Positions 1 through 7,117 of a stretch of 18,572 nt of DNA are shown piece after piece; the first letter of the stretch is position 1, and each line of letters opens with the position of its first letter. The DNA is taken from NCBI GenBank assembly GCA_934183135.1, contig CAKPRX010000044.1, positions 1-18,572 on the forward strand. The letters run 5' to 3'. A program made the position numbers and the translations under genes. The notes below the pieces were generated by a model. The model saw only the letters and a list, made by a program, of their open reading frames with translations, was not told where the DNA came from and ran no database searches. This stretch comes from an uncultured Prevotella sp. Its GTDB lineage: Bacteria; Bacteroidota; Bacteroidia; Bacteroidales; Bacteroidaceae.

Positions 1-871
1 TACGCAGCGACTCAGACATCAGGGTAAGTTTGCTCTGCTTGTCACCGTGAACGGGGATACAGGTGGGGTGAATCTGTACGTAGCAGGGGTTAGCGAAGTA
101 GGCACCCTTGCGATAGCACTGCACAGCGGCTGTACAGTTGCAGCCCATGGCGTTAGTAGAGAGGAAGTAAGTGTTGCCATAACCGCCGGTGGCTATAACC
201 ACGGCGTTGGCAGAGAAGCGCTCGAGCTCGCCAGTAACGAGGTTCTTGGCAATGATACCGCGGGCGTGACCGTCAACGATAACCAGGTCCTCCATCTCGT
301 AACGGGTGTAGAGCTTGACACGGCCCTCGTGTACCTGACGGCTCAGCGAAGAGTAGGCACCCAGCAGCAGCTGCTGGCCGGTCTGACCCTTAGCGTAGAA
401 GGTACGCGACACCTGAGCGCCACCGAAAGAGCGGTTGGCCAGCATGCCGCCGTACTCGCGGGCGAAAGGAACACCCTGGGCCACGCACTGGTCAATGATA
501 TTGTTAGACACTTCGGCCAGACGGTACACGTTGGCCTCGCGGGCACGGTAGTCGCCACCCTTCACGGTGTCATAGAAAAGACGGTACACAGAGTCGCCGT
601 CGTTCTGGTAGTTCTTAGCAGCATTGATACCACCCTGTGCGGCGATAGAGTGGGCACGGCGCGGAGAGTCCTGGATGCAGAAGTTGAGCACGTTGAAACC
701 CATCTCGCCGAGCGAGGCAGCAGCGCTGGCGCCAGCCAGGCCGGTACCTACGACGATGATGTCAAGTTTGAGTTTGTTCTTGGGGTTTACCAAGCGCTGA
801 TGAGCCTTGTAGTTGGTCCACTTCTCAGCTACGGGACCCTCAGGTATTCTGGAATTTAAAGTCTTAGTCAT
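1..871 (-). CDS. frdA: Fumarate reductase / succinate dehydrogenase flavoprotein subunit (N-terminal part, runs off the left edge)
   Basis: Catalytic flavoprotein of the membrane-bound quinol:fumarate reductase, which reduces fumarate to succinate in anaerobic Bacteroidales. The minus strand stays open from ATG at 871 to base 1, giving 290 codons of a family usually near 650 residues, so the C-terminal half lies outside the window. A roughly 35-residue N-terminal extension precedes the Rossmann FAD motif VGTGLAG (residues 41-47). [11 protein letters not shown] follows, and its His74 is the expected site of covalent FAD attachment. TGGYGNTY and the substrate-side HPTCIP motif are near the window edge. 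The start is fixed by the FAD motif and by its position 42 bp downstream of frdC. Transcription most likely comes from the promoter upstream of frdC. FrdA and SdhA of this family cannot be told apart by sequence alone; fumarate reductase is inferred from the Bacteroidales setting. Confidence 0.93.
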   Translation of the reverse strand, partial: MTKTLNSRIPEGPVAEKWTNYKAHQRLVNPKNKLKLDIIVVGTGLAGASAAASLGEMGFNVLNFCIQDSPRRAHSIAAQGGINAAKNYQNDGDSVYRLFYDTVKGGDYRAREANVYRLAEVSNNIIDQCVAQGVPFAREYGGMLANRSFGGAQVSRTFYAKGQTGQQLLLGAYSSLSRQVHEGRVKLYTRYEMEDLVIVDGHARGIIAKNLVTGELERFSANAVVIATGGYGNTYFLSTNAMGCNCTAAVQCYRKGAYFANPCYVQIHPTCIPVHGDKQSKLTLMSESLR

Positions 872-913
872 AACTTTACTATTACTTATTCGGGTTGATA
901 CATTAATAATAAC

Positions 914-1600
914 TTAGGCAGCGCAGCACAGACTGGGAGCCAGGTGGAAAGCAAATGCCAATACCACTACAACGAAGAGCGCCATCAGGATGGTGGTATA
1001 GACCACGCCGATACACTTCCAGCGGCAGAACCACACCTTGCCGCTGATGCCGAGGGTCTGCATGGCGCTCCAGAAACCGTGGGTAAGGTGGAACCAGATG
1101 GCTACCAGCCAGATGATGTACAGCACCACATACAGGGGATTGCTGAAGGTGTCGCGGATGAAGGCGAAACCGTCTGAGGGCAGGTGTCCTACCGACATGC
1201 CGGTAAGCTCGGCAAACATCATGTTGTACCAGAAGTTGAACAAGTGGAGCAGCAGACCCAGCAGGACGATGATGCCCAGCACCAGCATGTTCTGCGAGGC
1301 CCACTCTACCTTCTCGGGCTTGGCGGTAACCTCATAGCGCGATGCGCCACGCGCACGGCGGTTCTGCGCGGTGAGGATGAAGGCATAAACGATGTGGATT
1401 ACGGCCAGGGCAGCCAGGCCCAGCGTAGCCGCAACGGCATACCAGTGGGCACCGAGCAACTTACAGATAGTGTTGTAAGCCTCTTCCGAGAAGAGGGCGG
1501 CAACGTTCATACAGCAGTGGAACGTCAGGAAGAGAATAAGCGCAATGCCAGTAACCGACATCACCACCTTTCTACCAATAGATGAATTGATTAACCACAT
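914..1600 (-). CDS. frdC: Fumarate reductase / succinate dehydrogenase cytochrome b558 subunit
   Basis: Integral membrane anchor (228 aa) that passes electrons between quinol and the FrdAB catalytic subunits. Five hydrophobic segments are visible at about residues 13-33, 52-77, 103-127, 154-175 and 199-220, matching the five-helix di-heme cytochrome b family (SdhC b558 type). Histidines inside or at the edge of helices, H28, H69, H119, H171 and H174, supply candidate axial ligands for two hemes. It is the first gene of the operon, with frdA 42 bp downstream; an iron-sulfur subunit frdB would be expected beyond the left edge. The start MWLINSSIG gives a normal short cytoplasmic N-terminus. A well-formed Bacteroidetes promoter lies about 135 bp upstream, so the mRNA should have a leader of roughly 125 nt. 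The C-terminus ends in an unusual Cys-Cys-Ala-Ala. Confidence 0.93.
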   Translation of the reverse strand: MWLINSSIGRKVVMSVTGIALILFLTFHCCMNVAALFSEEAYNTICKLLGAHWYAVAATLGLAALAVIHIVYAFILTAQNRRARGASRYEVTAKPEKVEWASQNMLVLGIIVLLGLLLHLFNFWYNMMFAELTGMSVGHLPSDGFAFIRDTFSNPLYVVLYIIWLVAIWFHLTHGFWSAMQTLGISGKVWFCRWKCIGVVYTTILMALFVVVVLAFAFHLAPSLCCAA

Positions 1601-1620
1601 AAATGATTGTAATTTAATTA

Positions 1621-1638
1621 TTTGAATTGTTTGAATTG
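1621..1638. repeat. Tandem 9-bp repeat in the frdC leader
   Basis: TTTGAATTG occurs twice head to tail, 1621-1629 and 1630-1638. On the coding (minus) strand this reads CAATTCAAA twice, about 20 nt before the frdC start codon, where a ribosome or regulator could bind. Function is unknown and the match may be chance in AT-rich leader sequence. Confidence 0.5.
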
Positions 1639-1732
1639 TTAATGTCTTCGTCTACCATCGGTGGCCATGTCACTACCCGCCTATCAGTACGCTTCTAATA
1701 TATATAAGGTATTGGCAAGGCCACACAGCATG

Positions 1733-1763
1733 CAAAAATACTATATTTTAGTGATAATTCAAA
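1733..1763 (-). promoter_or_regulatory. Bacteroidetes-type promoter for the frd operon
   Basis: On the minus strand this reads TTTG (1763-1760), a 19-bp spacer, then TATTTTTG (1740-1733). That is an exact match to the Bacteroidetes -33 TTTG / -7 TAnnTTTG consensus with accepted spacing. Transcription would start near 1727, giving a leader of about 125 nt before frdC. It lies back to back with the mnmG promoter. Confidence 0.72.
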
Positions 1764-1795
1764 GCAAAACCGTCAAAAAATTGGATTTAATTTCT

Positions 1796-1803
1796 TACTT
1801 TTG
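1796..1803 (+). promoter_or_regulatory. -7 box of the mnmG promoter
   Basis: TACTTTTG matches the Bacteroidetes -7 consensus TAnnTTTG exactly and ends 20 bp before the mnmG ATG, predicting a short leader of about 15 nt. No TTTG -33 box is found at the usual distance, so only half of the promoter is supported. Confidence 0.55.
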
Positions 1804-1823
1804 CCGAAAATACAGTAACCTAT

Positions 1824-3695
1824 ATGGAATTTACCTACGATGTGATAGTAGTCGGAGGGGGCCACGCTGGCTGCGAAGCCGCTGCGGCGGCCGCCCGGAT
1901 GGGTGCCCGTACCTGCCTGATTACTATGGACATGAACAAGATTGGACAGATGAGTTGCAACCCGGCCATAGGCGGCATAGCCAAGGGCCAGATAGTCAGG
2001 GAGGTCGACGCCATAGGCGGCCACATGGGCCTGGTAACCGACGCCACCGCCATCCAGTTTCGCATGCTCAACCAGGGCAAGGGGCCGGCCGTATGGTCGC
2101 CCCGCGCACAGTGCGACAGAAGCAAGTATATATGGAAGTGGCGCGAGGTGCTCGACGCCACCGACAGACTGGACATCTGGCAGGACCAGGCCGACACGCT
2201 CATCGTAGAGCAGGGCGTGGCCACGGGTGTACAGACCGTGTGGGGCGTAACCTTCAGGGCCAGGGCCGTGGTCATCACGGCGGGCACGTTCCTGAACGGA
2301 CTGATGCACATAGGCCGGCACCAGTATCCCGGCGGACGGTGTGCCGAGCCGGCCGTGCCCCACCTGAGCGAGAGCATAGCCAAGCACGGCGTGCGCGTGG
2401 GCCGCATGAAGACGGGCACCCCGGTACGCATAGACCGGCGCAGCGTACACTTCGAGGATATGGAAGAGCAGCCCGGCGAGCAGACTTTCCACCAGTTTAG
2501 CTACATGGGTACCCACCGCCAGCTGCGCCAGCTGCCCTGCTGGACCTGTTACACCAACCGCGAGGCCCACGACGTACTGCGCAGCGGCCTGGCCGACTCG
2601 CCGCTCTTCAACGGGCAGATACAGAGCACCGGCCCACGCTACTGCCCTTCTATCGAGACCAAGCTCGTCACCTTTCCGGGCAAAGACCAGCACCCCCTCT
2701 TCCTTGAGCCCGAGGGCGACAACACCAACGAAATGTATCTTAACGGCTTCTCGTCCAGTATGCCCATTGACATACAGATAGAGGCCATACACCGCATCCC
2801 GGCACTGCGCGACGCGCGTTTCTACCGTCCGGGCTACGCCATAGAGTACGACTACTTTGACCCCACCCAACTTTCGCACTCGTTAGAGTCCAAGGTGATA
2901 GACGGCCTGTTCCTGGCCGGACAGGTCAACGGCACCACGGGCTACGAGGAGGCCGCCGCCCAGGGGCTGGTGGCCGGCATCAACGCTGCGCTGAAGTGCA
3001 GCGGAGGCGAGCCGTGGGTGATGAAGCGCGACGAGAGCTACATCGGCGTGCTCATAGACGACCTTACCACCAAGGGGGTCGACGAGCCTTACCGCATGTT
3101 TACCTCGCGGGCCGAGTACCGCATCCTGCTGCGGCAGGACGATGCCGACGCGCGGCTCACCGAGCGTGCCTACCAGCTGGGCGTGGCCTCGCGCGAGCGC
3201 TACGACTGGTGGCTGCAGAAGAGAGAGGGCATCGGGCTACTGCTGGACTACTGCGACAACACACCCGTCCATCCGCGCGACATCAACGGCTACCTGGAAC
3301 ACCTGGGCACCACTCCCCTACGCTTTGGCTGTAAGGTGAGCGACCTGATAGAACGCCCGCAGATAGGCATAGGCCAACTGGCCGAGGCGCTGCCACAGCT
3401 GCGCGCCCTGATAGAGGGCCTGCCCAACCGGCAGGAGGAGATAACCGAGGCGGCCGAAATCAAGATTAAGTACAAGGGCTACATAGAGCGCGAGCGGCTG
3501 ATAGCCGACAAGATGCACCGGCTGGAAGACATAAGGATAAAGGGACGCTTTGACTACAGCCAGCTGCACGAGATTTCGACCGAGGGCCGCCAGAAGCTCA
3601 CCAAGATCAACCCCGAGACACTGGCACAGGCCAGCCGTATTCCAGGCGTGTCGCCCAGCGACATCAATGTGTTACTGGTACTTATGGGGAGATAG
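1824..3695 (+). CDS. mnmG: tRNA uridine-5-carboxymethylaminomethyl modification enzyme MnmG (GidA)
   Basis: FAD-dependent partner of MnmE in the cytoplasmic modification of wobble uridine-34 of certain tRNAs. At 623 aa it is full length for the family. The FAD-binding motif VVGGGHAGCEAA is at residues 9-20. SCNPAIGGIAKG contains the conserved Cys45, and PRYCPSIE contains Cys274, equivalent to the second catalytic cysteine of E. coli MnmG. A second dinucleotide-binding segment, LAGQVNGTTGYEEAAAQG, is near residues 364-381. FTSRAEYR and the C-terminal MnmE-interaction region are also present. The start is supported by the -7 box 20 bp upstream. It probably heads an mnmG-apt(-uvrC) transcription unit. 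The last base of its TAG stop codon is the first base of a parS-type palindrome. MnmG (GidA) genes lie near the replication origin in many bacteria. Confidence 0.97.
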   Translation: MEFTYDVIVVGGGHAGCEAAAAAARMGARTCLITMDMNKIGQMSCNPAIGGIAKGQIVREVDAIGGHMGLVTDATAIQFRMLNQGKGPAVWSPRAQCDRSKYIWKWREVLDATDRLDIWQDQADTLIVEQGVATGVQTVWGVTFRARAVVITAGTFLNGLMHIGRHQYPGGRCAEPAVPHLSESIAKHGVRVGRMKTGTPVRIDRRSVHFEDMEEQPGEQTFHQFSYMGTHRQLRQLPCWTCYTNREAHDVLRSGLADSPLFNGQIQSTGPRYCPSIETKLVTFPGKDQHPLFLEPEGDNTNEMYLNGFSSSMPIDIQIEAIHRIPALRDARFYRPGYAIEYDYFDPTQLSHSLESKVIDGLFLAGQVNGTTGYEEAAAQGLVAGINAALKCSGGEPWVMKRDESYIGVLIDDLTTKGVDEPYRMFTSRAEYRILLRQDDADARLTERAYQLGVASRERYDWWLQKREGIGLLLDYCDNTPVHPRDINGYLEHLGTTPLRFGCKVSDLIERPQIGIGQLAEALPQLRALIEGLPNRQEEITEAAEIKIKYKGYIERERLIADKMHRLEDIRIKGRFDYSQLHEISTEGRQKLTKINPETLAQASRIPGVSPSDINVLLVLMGR

Positions 3696-3708
3696 TTTCA
3701 CGTGAAAC
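3695..3708. promoter_or_regulatory. parS: parS-type ParB-binding site, copy 1
   Basis: GTTTCACGTGAAAC is a perfect 14-bp palindrome identical to the core of the widely conserved bacterial parS site (consensus TGTTTCACGTGAAACA). The flanks here are A and C, so it matches 14 of 16 consensus positions. It overlaps the last base of the mnmG stop codon. parS sites are bound by ParB and seed the chromosome segregation complex, usually near the origin. No parA or parB gene is in the window; the assignment rests on sequence identity and on the second copy 671 bp away. Confidence 0.85.
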
Positions 3709-3741
3709 CGAACGATAACAACGATAAAATCAATTATAATT

Positions 3742-4272
3742 ATGAACAACGAAGTACTAATTAAAAATCTGCGATGCATCCCCGACTGGCCGATTAAAGG
3801 CGTCAATTTCCGGGATGTCACCACCCTATTCAAGAGTGCCGAGTGCCTGCGCATCATAACCGACGAGATGTGCGAGCTGTACAAGGACAAAGGTATAACC
3901 AAGATAGTGGGCATCGAAAGCCGTGGCTTTGTGATGTCATCGGCCGTGGCCCTGCGTCTCAATGCCGGCATCGTACTCTGCCGGAAGCCTGGCAAACTGC
4001 CCTGTGAGACCGTTCAGGAAAGTTATGCCAAAGAATACGGCATCGATACCATCGAGATACACAAGGATGCCATCAACGAAAACGACGTGGTACTGCTGCA
4101 CGACGACCTGTTGGCCACGGGCGGCACCATGAAGGCTGCGTGCGACCTGGTAAAGAAGTTCCACCCCAAGCGCGTGTACTGCAACTTTATCATCGAGCTC
4201 GTCAACGAGGGTCTTAACGGTCGCGCCGCCTTTGACGACGACATAGAGATAACCTCGCTCATACAGATATAA
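3742..4272 (+). CDS. apt: Adenine phosphoribosyltransferase
   Basis: Cytoplasmic purine-salvage enzyme that makes AMP and pyrophosphate from adenine and PRPP. At 176 aa it has the usual length. The PRPP-binding loop VVLLHDDLLATGGT is at residues 116-129 with the invariant acidic pair and TGGT turn. IVGIESRGFVMSSAVA (55-70) and RKPGKLP (81-87) are the family's other conserved elements. The N-terminal IPDWPIKGVNFRD is also typical of Apt. The start ATG at 3742 follows mnmG by 46 bp, and a parS-type palindrome occupies the beginning of that gap. No separate promoter is evident, so it is probably transcribed with mnmG. A 13-bp-stem hairpin follows the gene. Confidence 0.96.
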   Translation: MNNEVLIKNLRCIPDWPIKGVNFRDVTTLFKSAECLRIITDEMCELYKDKGITKIVGIESRGFVMSSAVALRLNAGIVLCRKPGKLPCETVQESYAKEYGIDTIEIHKDAINENDVVLLHDDLLATGGTMKAACDLVKKFHPKRVYCNFIIELVNEGLNGRAAFDDDIEITSLIQI

Positions 4273-4274
4273 AC

Positions 4275-4340
4275 ACGCAGACCGCTGCGTACACTTTATG
4301 GATAGGGGCTGGGATGCGCGTAGACGCCCCAGCCCCTATC
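4275..4340 (+). terminator. Two consecutive hairpins after apt (probable terminator or attenuator)
   Basis: A small stem, ACGCAG (4275-4280) with CTGCGT (4285-4290) and a 4-nt loop, is followed by a strong perfect 13-bp GC-rich stem: GATAGGGGCTGGG (4301-4313) with its complement at 4328-4340 and a 14-nt loop. There is no T-tract after it, so it is not a textbook intrinsic terminator. It could stop or pause apt transcription, or protect the 3' end. Confidence 0.5.
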
Positions 4341-4359
4341 GCTGTTACTGCGGGAAACA

Positions 4360-4385
4360 CTTAAAGTTTCACGTGAAACTTTAAG
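4360..4385. promoter_or_regulatory. parS: parS-type ParB-binding site, copy 2, inside a 26-bp perfect palindrome
   Basis: The core GTTTCACGTGAAAC at 4366-4379 is identical to copy 1. Complementarity continues outward by six bases on each side (CTTAAA left, TTTAAG right), making a perfect 26-bp palindrome centred between 4372 and 4373. It lies in the apt-uvrC gap, 33 bp before the uvrC start. The core matches parS; the extended arms are unusual and go beyond what ParB is known to need. Confidence 0.86.
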
Positions 4386-4418
4386 CATACAACTAACTCG
4401 TTCACAACCATTTAGACC

Positions 4419-6284
4419 ATGACCAAAGACAACCAGGAGCGAATAGCAAGGCTCAAGAACATAGTGCTGAATATGCCGGAGAAACCCGGGAGCTACCAGT
4501 TCTATGACAAGGACCACACCATCATCTACGTGGGCAAGGCCAAGCGGCTAAAGAGCCGTGTGTCGTCGTACTTCCATACCGAGGTAGACCGGTTCAAGAC
4601 CAAGGTGCTCGTATCTAAAATCTGCGACATCAGCTATACCGTCGTCAACACCGAGGAAGACGCCCTGCTGTTAGAAAACAGTCTTATCAAGAAGTACAAC
4701 CCCCGTTACAACGTACTGCTCAAGGACGGCAAGACCTACCCCAGCATCTGCATCACCAAGGACTACCTGCCCCGCATCTTCAAGACACGCACCATTAACC
4801 GCCGTGGGGGCACCTACTACGGCCCCTACAGCCACATCAGCAGTATGTACAACATCCTGGAGCTTATAGGCAAGGTGTACAAGCCCCGCAAGTGTCACCA
4901 GCCCATTACGCGCGAGGGTATAGCCTGTGGCAAGTACAAGGCGTGCCTGGAGTACCACATACACAACTGCTACGGCCCCTGCATAGGCCGCCAGAGCTAC
5001 GACGACTACATGGAGAACATACGCCAGGCCCGCGAGATACTCAAGGGCAACACCCGCGAGCTCAGCGAGCTGCTGTACAAGCAGATGCAGGCGCTGGCCG
5101 AGCAGCTGCAGTTCGAGCGGGCCGAGGTCATCAAGCAGCGCTACCTGCTCCTGCAGAACTTTGTGAGCCGCAGCGAGGTGGTAAGCCATACCATTACCGA
5201 TGTAGACGTGTTCAGCATCACCGACGACGAGGCCAACCACAACGCCTACATTAACTATATACACGTCAAGAACGGCACCGTCAACCAGAGTTTTACCTTC
5301 GAGTACCACCGCAAGCTCGACGAGACCGATGCCGACCTGCTCCTCGCGGCCATTCCCGAGATCAGGGAGCGTTTCGGCAGTTCCGCCCGCGAGATCATAG
5401 TGCCCTTCGAGCTCGAGTGGACGCTCCGCGACACCACCTTTACCGTCCCGCAGCGTGGCGACAAGCGCCACCTGCTCGAACTGTCTGAGATGAACAGTCG
5501 CCAGTACAAGTTTGACCGCCTGAAGCAGGCCGAGAAACTCAATCCGGAGCAGAAACAGACACGGCTGATGAAAGAGCTGCAGCAGAAGTTGCACCTGGAG
5601 CGCCTGCCCTATCAGATAGAGTGTTTTGACAACTCCAACATCTCGGGTACCGACGCCGTGGCGGGCTGCGTGGTGTTCAAGGGCATGAAGCCCAGCAAGA
5701 AAGACTACCGCAAGTACACCATCAGAACCGTGGAGGGCCCTGACGACTACGCCTCGATGCAGGAGGTGGTACGGCGGCGTTACTCGCGCATGACCGAGGA
5801 GGGGGCCACCCTGCCCGACCTTATCATTACCGATGGCGGCAAGGGCCAGATGGACGTGGTAAGCGCCGTGGTACATGGCGAGCTGGGCCTGAGCATACCC
5901 GTGGCCGGCCTGGCCAAGGACGACCGCCACCGCACCAACGAGCTGCTCTATGGCGACCCCATCCGCACTATAGGCCTCGACGTCAAAGGCGAGCTCTTCC
6001 ACGCCCTCACACGCATCCAGGACGAGGTTCACCGCTACGCCATCACCTTCCACCGCGACAAGCGGTCCAAGCATGCCCTGCACAGCGAGCTCGACGACAT
6101 ACGCGGCATAGGGCCTAAGTCCAAGGAGGCGCTGTTGGCCCAGCTGAAGACGGTAAAGGCTATCAAAGCAGCTGACATACAGACACTTGCAACAGCCATA
6201 GGCGCGGCCAAGGCGCGGGTGGTCTATCAGCATTTCCACCCCGGGGACAAGGCCGACGGGGCCAGCGCCCAGCCCACTCTGTAG
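4419..6284 (+). CDS. uvrC: Excinuclease ABC subunit C
   Basis: Nuclease subunit of UvrABC nucleotide excision repair, which cuts damaged DNA on both sides of the lesion. It is full length at 621 aa. The GIY-YIG nuclease domain (about 20-100) shows GSYQF, IIYVGKA and Glu86 in LLLENSLIK. Cysteines 159, 176, 184 and 188 (the last three spaced C-x7-C-x3-C) match the four-cysteine cluster of E. coli UvrC reported to hold an iron-sulfur centre. The UVR (UvrB-binding) motif is near 219-245. The RNase H-like second nuclease domain has ECFDNSN (Asp404), IITDGGKGQ (Asp472) and DEVHRY (His538). A tandem helix-hairpin-helix region lies at about 558-606. The start MTKDNQER is the only suitable ATG ahead of the GIY-YIG domain. 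It is followed by 880 bp of non-coding DNA. Confidence 0.97.
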   Translation: MTKDNQERIARLKNIVLNMPEKPGSYQFYDKDHTIIYVGKAKRLKSRVSSYFHTEVDRFKTKVLVSKICDISYTVVNTEEDALLLENSLIKKYNPRYNVLLKDGKTYPSICITKDYLPRIFKTRTINRRGGTYYGPYSHISSMYNILELIGKVYKPRKCHQPITREGIACGKYKACLEYHIHNCYGPCIGRQSYDDYMENIRQAREILKGNTRELSELLYKQMQALAEQLQFERAEVIKQRYLLLQNFVSRSEVVSHTITDVDVFSITDDEANHNAYINYIHVKNGTVNQSFTFEYHRKLDETDADLLLAAIPEIRERFGSSAREIIVPFELEWTLRDTTFTVPQRGDKRHLLELSEMNSRQYKFDRLKQAEKLNPEQKQTRLMKELQQKLHLERLPYQIECFDNSNISGTDAVAGCVVFKGMKPSKKDYRKYTIRTVEGPDDYASMQEVVRRRYSRMTEEGATLPDLIITDGGKGQMDVVSAVVHGELGLSIPVAGLAKDDRHRTNELLYGDPIRTIGLDVKGELFHALTRIQDEVHRYAITFHRDKRSKHALHSELDDIRGIGPKSKEALLAQLKTVKAIKAADIQTLATAIGAAKARVVYQHFHPGDKADGASAQPTL

Positions 6285-6414
6285 CACCTGCCCGTAGACG
6301 CCCCTGGCAGACATGCGGGCATCTATGGGCAGCACGGGCTCTAACGGCCGTCCTCATTTCCGTTTCCCCACATATTGTCCTCATTTTTCCTAATTTTCTC
6401 CCCTGCCCCCATTA

Positions 6415-6430
6415 TGTATATTTATGCAGA
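6415..6430 (+). repeat. 16-bp motif TGTATAwTTATrCAGA, copy 1 (plus)
   Basis: TGTATATTTATGCAGA. Identity with the inverted copy at 6776-6793 extends to 18 bases (6415-6432), and then CGGG matches after a one-base gap. The right half TTATGCAGA differs from a DnaA-box consensus TTATNCACA at one position. Confidence 0.65.
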
Positions 6431-6532
6431 AACGGGGGTTGTGGGTCTGCCATAACTTACACAGAGCGCCACCATGACCCCGACGGCCGCCAAAATGAAA
6501 ACTACGGCGAGGGCCGGAAGCGTCGCCAGCGG

Positions 6533-6576
6533 GCTAATGACCATCATTAGCGAGCTGGGAGCCGTCATTAGCTCCC
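6533..6576. repeat. Two adjacent hairpins sharing a TCATTAGC repeat
   Basis: GCTAATGA (6533-6540) pairs perfectly with TCATTAGC (6544-6551) across a 3-nt loop. GGGAGC (6557-6562) pairs with GCTCCC (6571-6576) across an 8-nt loop. TCATTAGC recurs at 6565-6572, so the octamer appears three times in 40 bp counting its complement. Confidence 0.55.
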
Positions 6577-6585
6577 TAAAGGTAC

Positions 6586-6603
6586 TTTTCGGGGCCCCGA
6601 AAA
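6586..6603. repeat. 18-bp perfect palindrome
   Basis: TTTTCGGGGCCCCGAAAA reads identically on both strands. A partial copy, TTTTCGGGGCCC, is at 6653-6664. A dyad of this length fits a dimeric protein-binding site, or a cruciform or hairpin; nothing in the sequence identifies the ligand. Confidence 0.65.
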
Positions 6604-6644
6604 CCATCTGCCGGTTTTGCCAAAATAGCTGTTTTCAGACCATA

Positions 6645-6726
6645 TTTTGACCTTTTCGGGGCCCAAAACGACCTCCATCCGCTTCCCTGCAACCACGATT
6701 TTTGACCAAAACACCACTTTTTGACC
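6645..6726 (+). repeat. Three TTTTGACC direct repeats
   Basis: TTTTGACC occurs at 6645-6652, 6700-6707 and 6719-6726. The octamer count is higher than expected for 80 bp, but the sequence is simple, so chance cannot be excluded. Confidence 0.4.
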
Positions 6727-6775
6727 CATTATCGTCCCCAGTTTGCTCCTACCTTATTTCGCCATGGCGGCCCGT

Positions 6776-6793
6776 TTTCTGCATAAATATACA
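6776..6793 (-). repeat. 16-bp motif TGTATAwTTATrCAGA, copy 2 (minus)
   Basis: Read on the minus strand, this is identical over 18 bases to 6415-6432. Together the two copies form inverted repeats bounding a 379-bp segment. Confidence 0.65.
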
Positions 6794-6809
6794 GAACTCG
6801 GCGTGCCGA

Positions 6810-6825
6810 TGTATAATTATACAGA
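6810..6825 (+). repeat. 16-bp motif TGTATAwTTATrCAGA, copy 3 (plus)
   Basis: TGTATAATTATACAGA matches copy 1 at 14 of 16 positions. Its first 14 bases (6810-6823) also form a perfect palindrome. Confidence 0.6.
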
Positions 6826-7109
6826 GCCTTCTGTCCGTCTTTTTTACCTATCCGGCAGACAGCTCACGCCCCCTCGCCCTATGACAGGGAGAACGGTGGC
6901 CATCACCCCATCCTCCGCGGCGCCTACAGCCCCTCTAACACACCCCACAGCCCCGTAGCAGGCCAACCCGCCACCGTAGCCCCAGGACGCACGTACAGCC
7001 CCCCCCGAGAGCGCCCATGCAGGGCATGGCTACACGCTCCCCAACCCGAGAAACGGCCGCGAAGACAAAAAAATATGGCCAAACCCCACGCTGTAACTAA
7101 TTAATTTGC

Positions 7110-7117
7110 TATCTTTG
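7110..7117 (+). promoter_or_regulatory. -7 box of the dtd operon promoter
   Basis: TATCTTTG is an exact TAnnTTTG match, 47 bp before the dtd start. No TTTG -33 box stands at the usual distance. The predicted leader is about 40 nt. Confidence 0.55.

Noticed and set aside
47..859. Long open frame on the plus strand (270 codons)
   Set aside because: It is antisense to frdA, whose minus-strand product has unmistakable flavoprotein motifs; the plus-strand translation shows no family features.
1773..2879. 368-codon minus-strand open frame opposite mnmG
   Set aside because: Antisense shadow of a strongly conserved gene in GC-rich DNA; no recognisable motifs.
4319..6304. Repeated 12-mer CGTAGACGCCCC at 4319-4330 and 6293-6304
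   Set aside because: Each copy falls in a different potential hairpin after a gene; a single short pair in GC-rich DNA may be chance.
4671..6335. 554-codon minus-strand open frame opposite uvrC
   Set aside because: Its length reflects codon bias of uvrC on the other strand; composition is Leu/Val/Gly-rich without domain structure.
6422..6607. 61-codon minus-strand frame with a hydrophobic stretch in the uvrC-dtd gap
   Set aside because: It overlaps the repeat and palindrome cluster, has no promoter box or ribosome context, and has no recognisable similarity; not enough to call a gene.
6415..6793. 379-bp MITE-like element bounded by 18-bp inverted repeats
   Set aside because: No target-site duplication is visible at the ends (ATTA versus GAAC), and a third copy of the motif lies outside; kept only as a repeat finding.
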